The position numbers and the translations under genes are program-made. This document shows positions 32,830 through 39,290 of a DNA stretch of 39,290 nt, one piece after another (the first letter of the stretch is position 1; the number at the start of each line of letters is the position of its first letter). Source of the DNA: Acidobacteriota bacterium (GTDB lineage: Bacteria > Acidobacteriota > UBA6911); the NCBI GenBank assembly GCA_016929335.1, contig JAFGIY010000091.1, forward strand, positions 1 to 39,290, written 5' to 3'. Under the pieces are notes generated by a model that searched no databases, had not been told where the DNA came from, and worked only from the letters and a program-made list of their open reading frames with translations.

Positions 32830-33690
32830 CTACCGGATTCGCACAGGGCGGGTATCTGTCAATCTGTCGTGAAAGCACCGGTGGTCCGGATCAAAAAAAG
32901 CCCATAGAAGACCAAGTCCGAAGCAGAAGAGCGAGACCAGAAATGCGGCGCAGCGAAAGAGAATGCGTCCTATCCTGGGACGCTCTGCGCCAAAGCCGGT
33001 GACCACGCGGAGGTGGGTTATCATCATGCCGATAGTCTGGCCGGATATCCTGAAGAAAAAGAGTGAGTACAAAAAGAAGATGAGCAAAAAGAGTATCGCA
33101 TAGCTCAGGATACTTCCAAGACCAAGCACCTTTATCCCCGAAAAAATGTCTGCCGCAAGGATCAGGAACGCCATGCACAAGCCGATTATTATCAGGTCCA
33201 CCAGACCGGATAGGATTCGGGACAGAAGCATCATAGGGCTTGTTTCGAAATCCGAAGATTTCGTTTGCCGCGCACCTTTTAAAGTATTGATAAAGGGGGT
33301 ATTTGTGTACGGATATTGCTGCGGTTTCCTTTCTTCAAAGCTCTGAGCTGCCTGTGCTTCGGGGGACTTCTCATCGGTAGCCGAAATTTCAGGCTCGGAT
33401 GTCTTTACCGGTTCACGGGGGACTGATTCCGCGGCAGCAGAGCTTGCTGATTCTTCTTGCTCCGTTTTGACGGCATCCTGCTTTTGCTTTATGGATTGAA
33501 GGCGCTGTGATAGCTGCTGCCTCCACTCAGGCGCTTTTTCAGGTTCAATTTCAGCTTGAACGGGAGGCGCCTCCGCCTTTTCCTTCGCATCCTGGCCCGA
33601 TTCCTTAGACGGCTCGAAAACCTGGTACCCGCACCAGAGACACATCCCGGTAGCGCTTATTTCCTCGCACTGGCACTTTGGACAGCCCAT
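32830..33690 (-). CDS. RDD family membrane protein with N-terminal zinc ribbon
   Basis: 286 residues in three parts. Residues 1-22 are a mini zinc ribbon (MGCPKCQCEE...CLWCG, two CxxC pairs). Residues about 25-135 are a low-complexity Glu/Ala/Ser/Lys/Gln-rich linker. The RDD domain follows: SRILSGLVDLIIIGLCMAF with the R..D pair, two more helices, QTIGMMITHLRVV, and the closing DPDHRCFHDRLTDTRPV. RDD proteins are thought to be transporters or envelope proteins of unclear role. The gene is convergent with truA, 26 nt apart. Confidence 0.88.
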   Translation of the reverse strand: MGCPKCQCEEISATGMCLWCGYQVFEPSKESGQDAKEKAEAPPVQAEIEPEKAPEWRQQLSQRLQSIKQKQDAVKTEQEESASSAAAESVPREPVKTSEPEISATDEKSPEAQAAQSFEERKPQQYPYTNTPFINTLKGARQTKSSDFETSPMMLLSRILSGLVDLIIIGLCMAFLILAADIFSGIKVLGLGSILSYAILFLLIFFLYSLFFFRISGQTIGMMITHLRVVTGFGAERPRIGRILFRCAAFLVSLFCFGLGLLWAFFDPDHRCFHDRLTDTRPVRIR

Positions 33691-33891
33691 CTTAACAATA
33701 TCCTTATCGTTAGTCGTACAAGGTCTAAAACACGTACATTGATGTGCCTGGATTTAACCGAAAGCGATTATAACACAACTAAATAAACAGGTGTATAATT
33801 GCAATTACTTAGGATTTCGTAAACAATTTTAAGATAAGAAAACCCGCGGCAGGGCAGGACCGCAGTTCTGCCGGGATAGGGGATAGAGCCC

Positions 33892-34077
33892 ATGAGTGCC
33901 AAAAAGACCATAAGCACGATTTTGCTGGTGTTGGGGATTGTCGCGCTGATTTTGTTTGCACTAGCCGATAGGATTGGAATTGGACGAAATCCCGGCTATG
34001 GCCTGCAACAAATTGCGGGCATGATCATAGGAGCTGTTGTCGCCGTCGTCGGTTTAATCATGGCGCGCCGTAAGTAA
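33892..34077 (+). CDS. Small two-helix membrane protein
   Basis: 61 residues: KTISTILLVLGIVALILFAL forms one helix, then a short soluble turn DRIGIGRNPGYGLQQ, and AGMIIGAVVAVVGLIMARRK a second helix with a basic end. This layout recurs in many short bacterial membrane proteins of unknown function. GGGGATAG is about 6 nt before the ATG. It lies in a gap between divergently oriented genes. Confidence 0.75.
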   Translation: MSAKKTISTILLVLGIVALILFALADRIGIGRNPGYGLQQIAGMIIGAVVAVVGLIMARRK

Positions 34078-34142
34078 CATCGGGCGCTTATCAGTTTGTT
34101 ACGTTTATCAAGTTCGCCAGAAGGCAGATATCCTGAGATTCT

Positions 34143-35462
34143 TCAGGATTGGTGTGCTTGAGGTACGAATAATCTCTGGTTTAACCGGGCTGTTTCAACG
34201 GCCGCGCAGATATGGGCGCCCGTCCATGCTCCCAGTGCTGCCATAATTATGTCCGTGATTCCCGCAGAGTGTGCGGGCAAAAAAGTCTGGCAGAATTCGA
34301 TTACTCCTGCAAAGGCCAGCGCATAAAGAGCCACATATCGGCGCCGGAACTGAGGGAAGGACAGCTGAAGCAATCCGCCCAGAATGGCAAAGCTGGAAAA
34401 GCAAAGCACGGTTTCATACAGGGCGGCAGGAGCGCGGCTGGTGCAGAATTCATAAAACGGTATCCATTGGAATCCACCAGCCAGTCGCCAGCCGTAAAAG
34501 GGGCTCAATCCGGAAACGACTAGAGCCGCCTTGAATAGAATAAAGCCGCTGAATGCCTGCATCGCCGGAGAAATGAAAAGGCTGGCAAAGGCGCCCGCCA
34601 GGGCTGCAAATATATCCAAAGCCATATCGTCAAGTACGGGAGCCCGGGATTCGACCAGAAGCCGGGCAAACTGAAGTACGGCGGGAAAAACAATTACCAG
34701 AGCAGCCGCGGAAAGTGGTTGTCCCAAGGTGGATTTCCTCCTCCCCGGGACAGCAAGCCTGACCGCGAGAGCGCCGATCAAAGCAAATCCTGCCATCTGC
34801 AGCCATTCACCTCTATCCAGTGTGCCGGATTCCTGAGGATAAACGGCAGGGGCAGGATGCCCGATGCCAAAATCGGCAAAAAAGTCCTGGCTGACGTCGT
34901 AGGGGCCCACCATTGCAACCATGGACCAGATCAGCAGCCAAAGATAGATGTTTCTCCGTTCGGTCGCTGCTCCGGTTAAAAATTCCAAAATTGCCCGACC
35001 TTTGACGAAAGCAAATATTGCTCCGAGAAATGCTCCCATCCCGTTGTTGATACTGTCTGTTACGACCGTCGCGCGTGTGGGCACAGCCAGCTGAATCAGT
35101 TCGGCTGCAAAACCGAGAGCCATTCCATAGAGGAACCATTGAGCCAAAACCCATTTCTTCTTCTCTGCAGTGATAAACAGGAATCCAAAAAAGCCGAAGG
35201 GCATGGCGAAAAGGATATTAGCCAGGTCATCTCCTGAAATGTGCACTCCTCGGTTTGCATCCCAGAATGGGATGAGTATTGCCTGAGACCATGCATGCCA
35301 CAGCTGTTGCCGGGAAAGATCAATGTGGAAGGGGAACATAACGGCATAAAAATAAGCCGCCAGCGAAAAGTAGAAGCCGTATTTTGCCAGCAGATGGACC
35401 GCTTCCGGCAAAGACCGTTCATCCTGCGACTCGATTAATACGGATTGTTGCACTTCCGACAT
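34143..35462 (-). CDS. VanZ-family membrane protein with two VanZ-like domains
   Basis: 439 residues and about ten membrane helices. The first VanZ-type unit spans about 25-165: VMFPFHIDLSR, DDLANILFAMPFGFFGF and ELIQLAVPTRATVVTDSINN. The second is at about 340-425: IPFYEF, VIEFCQTFLPAHSAGITDII and AALGAWTGA, with matching E-x-x-Q and D-x-x-x-N/A positions. Single-domain VanZ proteins are 150-200 residues, so this is a duplication with a membrane linker. A GAGGGG sequence abuts the ATG at 35462; the GTG at 35453 (codon 4) has better spacing, so the true start may be there. Role is unknown; VanZ-like proteins often sit near surface-polysaccharide genes, as here. Confidence 0.88.
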   Translation of the reverse strand: MSEVQQSVLIESQDERSLPEAVHLLAKYGFYFSLAAYFYAVMFPFHIDLSRQQLWHAWSQAILIPFWDANRGVHISGDDLANILFAMPFGFFGFLFITAEKKKWVLAQWFLYGMALGFAAELIQLAVPTRATVVTDSINNGMGAFLGAIFAFVKGRAILEFLTGAATERRNIYLWLLIWSMVAMVGPYDVSQDFFADFGIGHPAPAVYPQESGTLDRGEWLQMAGFALIGALAVRLAVPGRRKSTLGQPLSAAALVIVFPAVLQFARLLVESRAPVLDDMALDIFAALAGAFASLFISPAMQAFSGFILFKAALVVSGLSPFYGWRLAGGFQWIPFYEFCTSRAPAALYETVLCFSSFAILGGLLQLSFPQFRRRYVALYALAFAGVIEFCQTFLPAHSAGITDIIMAALGAWTGAHICAAVETARLNQRLFVPQAHQS

Positions 35463-35640
35463 CCCCTCGATGAATGAGCCGTCATACGGCGAGTGTCAAT
35501 CTGCTGTTTTCCCGCGAGATGCGCTCGCCGGTGCAGTGCATCCAACAGATATCTGCATTTACCAGGAGAATAACGCCACGGATTTCACGGATCAGACCAT
35601 CAAGCATGATCAGATTTCAAGGGATTCAAGACGTATGGCA

Positions 35641-37383
35641 TTAGCGCCGATGATGGGAACCGGTCATGCGATGAACAATGGGTGCGGCCCAAAGAAACGG
35701 CCGCCACCTGTTAGCGGCGGGCAGCGTTGTCTTGCCGGGTGCGGTCTCGCTTTTGATCTTTTCCTCATCGCTTATTGTTGCGACTGACTGCGCGACAATT
35801 CGATTAATAGCATCTTCAAATTCCCGCCAGCCCTGCCGGCTGAGAAGACAAACTGCCGAAACAGGAAGGTGCATGGTTGTAGGATGATAAAAAGTCAATC
35901 GACCAACATCGCTTCCGGGAAAATCTCTGAAGGGAAGAGTGGGATGATTCTCCAGGCCGGCGATTTTGTAGACAAACTCAAGTCGGAAGTGTGTGCTCAA
36001 ACCTCTGCTGTCTGCGGATTTGTCGGCCGGTTCCGAATGGATTCCACCGCCGGTCGCTTCCGTCCCGGCCTTTGTCCATCGATAAAGGCAGTGGAAGGGA
36101 CCATCATTATTTGCAGTCCAGTTTTTCAGATGCGAAGTGCCGTCTTTTTCATCCTGCCCGGGAATACGTACTTCTGCGCTGGAAAACTCCATTTCCTCAA
36201 GAAAGCAGGAAAGGCTTTTCAACAGATCCTGTACGGTGAGAGCATTATGGAATCCGTCAATCATTTTCCCGGCCATTACATTTCCTATAAGATATCTCCG
36301 CTGATACCGTATGCCGCGAAGAAGATACCCCAGCAATTCTTTGAATTCCGAGCAGTGCAGCTGATGCATTCCAACAAGGATACAGGAGCCGAGCAAAACG
36401 AGGACAATCCCGGTTCCTTTTCCCGATGGATTCAGAAATAGCAGCGAGAACACTCCGAATAAACCGCACACTCCGTATAAAAGAATTACCGCATTGCGGG
36501 GCTTGAGTCCCCGTTCCACAAGTATATGGTGAATATGACGGCGATCGGCGATGAATATCGGCTTGCCGTTCAGAAACCGACGCAGGACTACCGTGAGAGT
36601 GTCCAGAACGGGCAGGCCAAGCGCTACAATGGGAATCCCTATGGCATATGCGGTCGCGCTTTTATAGGAATATTCAATGGCCAGGAGCGAGAGCATGGAT
36701 CCAAGAAGAAAGCTGCCTGAATCACCGAGAAAAATGGAGGCGGGATTAAAATTGAATCTCAAAAATCCAACAATGGCGCCGGCCAGAGCAAGCAGCAGGA
36801 CAGGAGATAGAATCGGGCCCAGCACGAAGGAGGGAACAAGCATTACTGTCGTGGCAAACAGCGCCGCCCCTGCAGACAGCCCATCCATCCCGTCAAGGAG
36901 ATTGAAGGCGTTTGTGATGCCCACAATCCAGAGTACAGTCAGCGGAAGAGATAGCATGCCCAAATACAGCAGCGTTCCTTCCGTAGACCAGCTGGTAAGA
37001 ATTCGATAACCCATGAACCATGCGGCTACTGCAACCACGATTTGCGCCGAGAATTTGGTCCAGGGCTTCAGAGATTTCAAATCATCATGGAATCCGATCA
37101 GCATCATCATTCCGCTGAGCGACAACAGCTTCACTGTATCAAGCAGCGAATGCCTGAAATGAGCCGCGATGATCGTGGGGAGAAAATACAGACAGCAAAG
37201 CGTCAGGATAACGGCTATAAAAATGCCTATCCCGCCGATACGCGGAATGGGAATCTTATGAAGCTTGCGGCTGAAGTCCGGATGATCTACCCATCCCCTT
37301 CGCTTCGCCCATTCCATGACACGACGCGTGGATAGCAGGGAAATCAGGAAGGCGAGAAAAAATACCGCAAGATAGGAAATCAT
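35641..37383 (-). CDS. WecA/MraY-family undecaprenyl-phosphate sugar-1-phosphate transferase with long C-terminal extension
   Basis: 580 residues. The catalytic core (about 1-345) has ten to eleven helices and all hallmark loops: RKLHKIPIPRIGG (39-51), GFHDDLKSLKPW (97-108, D100/D101), NAFNLLDGMDGLSAG (158-172), IFLGDSGSFLLG (217-228) and ADRRHIHHILVERG (279-292). The HIHH motif fits the WecA/TagO group that transfers HexNAc-1-phosphate to undecaprenyl phosphate, rather than MraY. About 235 further residues follow, soluble in composition and of unknown fold. The start at ATG 37383 begins the first helix; an open frame reaches 37476. It likely initiates the polysaccharide pathway of the surrounding cluster. 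Confidence 0.92.
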   Translation of the reverse strand: MISYLAVFFLAFLISLLSTRRVMEWAKRRGWVDHPDFSRKLHKIPIPRIGGIGIFIAVILTLCCLYFLPTIIAAHFRHSLLDTVKLLSLSGMMMLIGFHDDLKSLKPWTKFSAQIVVAVAAWFMGYRILTSWSTEGTLLYLGMLSLPLTVLWIVGITNAFNLLDGMDGLSAGAALFATTVMLVPSFVLGPILSPVLLLALAGAIVGFLRFNFNPASIFLGDSGSFLLGSMLSLLAIEYSYKSATAYAIGIPIVALGLPVLDTLTVVLRRFLNGKPIFIADRRHIHHILVERGLKPRNAVILLYGVCGLFGVFSLLFLNPSGKGTGIVLVLLGSCILVGMHQLHCSEFKELLGYLLRGIRYQRRYLIGNVMAGKMIDGFHNALTVQDLLKSLSCFLEEMEFSSAEVRIPGQDEKDGTSHLKNWTANNDGPFHCLYRWTKAGTEATGGGIHSEPADKSADSRGLSTHFRLEFVYKIAGLENHPTLPFRDFPGSDVGRLTFYHPTTMHLPVSAVCLLSRQGWREFEDAINRIVAQSVATISDEEKIKSETAPGKTTLPAANRWRPFLWAAPIVHRMTGSHHRR

Positions 37384-37867
37384 AAAGGCCGCTTCCGCTT
37401 GCTGAATAAAGGCTGGTTCGGGTGCCCTTTTGACGGCTGCAACCGCACTCCGGTCAACACGCCGGCAATCCTCCATCCTTGAGCCGGCTCAAACTCCCTT
37501 GTGAATGTCCTCCTAAAACAGGCATCCAGGATGTCAGCCATAAATCCATTGCCGAGATTTCTGCCGGCATGGCCAATTCAAGGTTCGATACTTCATTTGC
37601 CTGGCCATGGCACACCAGTCTCATTTTGTTCTTATCGGAAGAGATTGTGGCAAGGATCACAGTCTCTTGGAAGAATCTTTCGAATTGGTTCGTAGATAGC
37701 GGACGCTCATTTGGGTCAAATGGCGCAGCAGGCGGGGGCATGCAAAAAAAGGGGCAGGATCGGGCATTCCAGAGGCCGTCTTTGGAATTCCGATCTTGCC
37801 CGAATATCGAAAAATCGTGACAATTCCGAGCTGCTTTATTTCCGCTATATGCAATAAGCTGCAAGAT
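37384..37867. other. Gap between WecA-like and GT4 genes, possible small ORF
   Basis: 484 nt. A minus-strand frame of 136 codons (37454-37864) starts with TTG only 4 nt after the glycosyltransferase stop but has no ribosome site. Its product contains a plausible globular stretch (RFFQETVILATISSDKNKMR) but resembles nothing I know, and a plus-strand frame covers the same bases. It may be a small gene, a decayed gene, or chance; I cannot decide. Confidence 0.3.
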
Positions 37868-39142
37868 CTAGCGAATTATTCTGGATGTTTCTATTTTGGA
37901 TAGTTCCCATTTGATATCCGCTTTCTCAACCGTTTCCGGGGTGCATTCTATGGTTTCGATCAGATGGGGAAGAAGGCGGGCCCTGGAATACATTCCGCCA
38001 AGTTTCTGAAGGGTTTCATGGGGGCCCGGATCGGCGCGATTTTGAGCATCCAGAATGCTGTCTGCTACCGAATTGACGTCCCCATGTCTTGCTGAGTAAA
38101 TACTGCTGAAATCTCCCATTTGACGGATCATGTCCTCGATGTGGCTTTTCTCCGGTCCGATATAAAGGAATGGAGATCCGATTGTAAGAATGTTGTAGAT
38201 TTTGCACGGATGAACAATACCGGTAAAGGGATTGCCCATGACGGCCACATGTAAATCGGCCGATGACAGGGCGTCGGACAAACGGTCTAAAGGCTGATAG
38301 GGCAAAAAGTCTGCGTTTTTTAGAGCCAGCTGGACCGCGAAAGCTTGTGCTTTGCCGAACTCGCTCCCTCCTCCAATAAAGAGAAAACGGATGTCTGGTC
38401 GGTCCGCGAGCCGAGAGGCTGCCTGCAACAGCGTATCCAGTGGATGACAGGGGCTGTGGTTGCCCGAATACATCACCACAAATTTATCGGTTAATCCATG
38501 AGCCGATCGAAATGCTGCGCGTCCTTCCCGGCTGTATGAAATCTGCGGGTCATGAGACCATGGCGGGATAACGGCGATTTTGGATTCCGGAATTCCCTTG
38601 GCGAGCAAGCGGTCTTTCATAAACCGGTCCAGGACAATAAGCTTTCTGGCTGTACGGGTGCTATATCTCAGAAGCGCTGAAAGGATTTTTGCCGCTATCG
38701 ATTTTTCCCGAAGCCATCCGGCGGCAATCGCCTCATCCGGATTTAGATCCATAATCCAGCAATAAAAGCGTTCCCGCCTGAAATATGCGAAGATCGCAGC
38801 CAAAGATGATATAAGCGGCGGGGAGGTCAGTGCAACAACGGCATCATGCCTCGGCAGGAGGAGCATGCGTGCAAAGGAAAAGAGCATGAAGGATCCGAAA
38901 TCTATGGCGCGGGCGGAGCGCGATTTTTTTCCCATACCCGTTGAGGGGATTCGAATGATGGAGATCCCTTTCCAAATTTCCTTTTTAGGAAAACATATGC
39001 CGGGATTGTCGTAGCCGCGCCTGCCCGTGAGAACGGTAACGGAATGGCCGCACTTCGATAATTCAACTGCGAGATCAGTCAGATGCTGCGCCGAACTGAC
39101 CACATCAGGATAAAAACATTGATTAATGAGCAATATTTTCAT
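37868..39142 (-). CDS. Family 4 (GT-B) glycosyltransferase, WbuB-like
   Basis: 424 residues. The N-terminal domain starts KILLINQCFYPDVVSSAQHL and GHSVTVLTGR, as in WbuB-type enzymes; FYCWIMDLNPDEAIAAG follows. The C-terminal Rossmann half contains VVMYSGNHSPCHPLDTLL and FLFIGGGSEFGKAQ, then PYQPLDRLSDALSSADLHV. The donor-binding E-x7-E is not obvious: in VAVMGNPFTGIVHPCKIYNIL the first Glu is replaced. It lies upstream of the WecA-like gene on the same strand and would add a sugar to the lipid-linked intermediate. The ATG at 39142 has no clear ribosome site. Confidence 0.9.
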   Translation of the reverse strand: MKILLINQCFYPDVVSSAQHLTDLAVELSKCGHSVTVLTGRRGYDNPGICFPKKEIWKGISIIRIPSTGMGKKSRSARAIDFGSFMLFSFARMLLLPRHDAVVALTSPPLISSLAAIFAYFRRERFYCWIMDLNPDEAIAAGWLREKSIAAKILSALLRYSTRTARKLIVLDRFMKDRLLAKGIPESKIAVIPPWSHDPQISYSREGRAAFRSAHGLTDKFVVMYSGNHSPCHPLDTLLQAASRLADRPDIRFLFIGGGSEFGKAQAFAVQLALKNADFLPYQPLDRLSDALSSADLHVAVMGNPFTGIVHPCKIYNILTIGSPFLYIGPEKSHIEDMIRQMGDFSSIYSARHGDVNSVADSILDAQNRADPGPHETLQKLGGMYSRARLLPHLIETIECTPETVEKADIKWELSKIETSRIIR

Positions 39143-39290
39143 ATGCGTTTAAAAGCGCGGCTCTCGCATGATTCGGCAGATCGGTCATCACCAGACGGCG
39201 GTTTTAACCCGCTTTATTCATGAAGCTTCTGCTGCGGCGGCGGATCCGGGCATGTCTGCTGCGTTGCGCTCGGTCGGATTCCTCGACGTA
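39143..39290. other. Window end: intergenic with palindrome half-site
   Basis: 148 nt without a supported gene. Positions 39206-39225 (aacccgctttattcatgaag) match the left half of the palindrome at 11307-11336, with the central two mismatches of that copy restored. The right half is absent. The following cgg-rich stretch (39230-39245) is unassigned. Confidence 0.5.

Noticed and set aside
1..39290. CRISPR array, tRNA, rRNA, prophage or transposase genes
   Set aside because: No regularly spaced repeats, no tRNA-like cloverleaf ends, and no recombinase or phage proteins were found by eye; the repeats present are isolated hairpins.

Overview
The window looks like a chromosomal piece of an anaerobic, Gram-negative, non-phototrophic bacterium. 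Evidence for an outer membrane: a BepA-like M48 lipoprotein, a DUF481 outer-membrane barrel, an HlyD-type periplasmic adaptor, several Sec and lipoprotein signal peptides. Evidence for anaerobic life: an oxygen-sensitive glycyl radical enzyme with its radical-SAM activase. The mix of secreted DUF3471 and beta-sandwich repeat proteins, VanZ proteins, FtsX/MacB-type exporters and GH3/GH5/beta-helix enzymes resembles Acidobacteriota or Aminicenantota, but no rRNA or other marker is present and the phylum is an inference.

Layout. 0.5-5.5 kb: a GcvR-like two-ACT-domain protein, then a convergent glycyl radical enzyme (GRE) and activase pair separated by a perfect 27-bp hairpin, and a divergent crotonase. 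5.9-11.2 kb: an ABC exporter ATPase and FtsX/MacB permease, a tandem-DUF3471 secreted protein and an HlyD-family adaptor, a likely tripartite export locus. 11.4-18.9 kb: a four-repeat secreted protein, a lone receiver-domain protein, a TRM13-like methyltransferase, a remnant GH3 beta-glucosidase whose middle is deleted in frame, a secreted NTF2-like protein, DUF4126, a GH5-like glycosidase, a small membrane protein and DUF937. 19.3-22.4 kb: a 1034-residue secreted double beta-helix/propeller protein, bordered by two non-coding, MITE-like repeat elements. 23-27.4 kb: orphan ECF sigma factor, GlsB-type membrane protein, M48 protease, aquaporin Z, DUF481. 27.8-31.9 kb: a tightly overlapping glycan cassette (two GT2 glycosyltransferases, a radical-SAM/SPASM protein, a Gfo/Idh/MocA oxidoreductase). 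32-39.1 kb: truA, an RDD protein, a small membrane protein, a double VanZ protein, a WecA/MraY-type initiating phosphosugar transferase with a long extra C-terminus, and a GT4 glycosyltransferase.

The two sugar blocks (27.8-31.9 and 34.1-39.1 kb) together suggest an envelope or exopolysaccharide pathway: the WecA-like enzyme would prime undecaprenyl phosphate, and GT4 and GT2 enzymes would extend it. The window is also rich in intergenic inverted repeats of at least four families. No tRNA, rRNA, CRISPR array, phage or transposase gene was seen. The most unusual items are the unclassified GRE locus with its hairpin, the deleted GH3 gene, the MITE-like elements, and a repeat that appears to supply the C-terminus of a large secreted protein.
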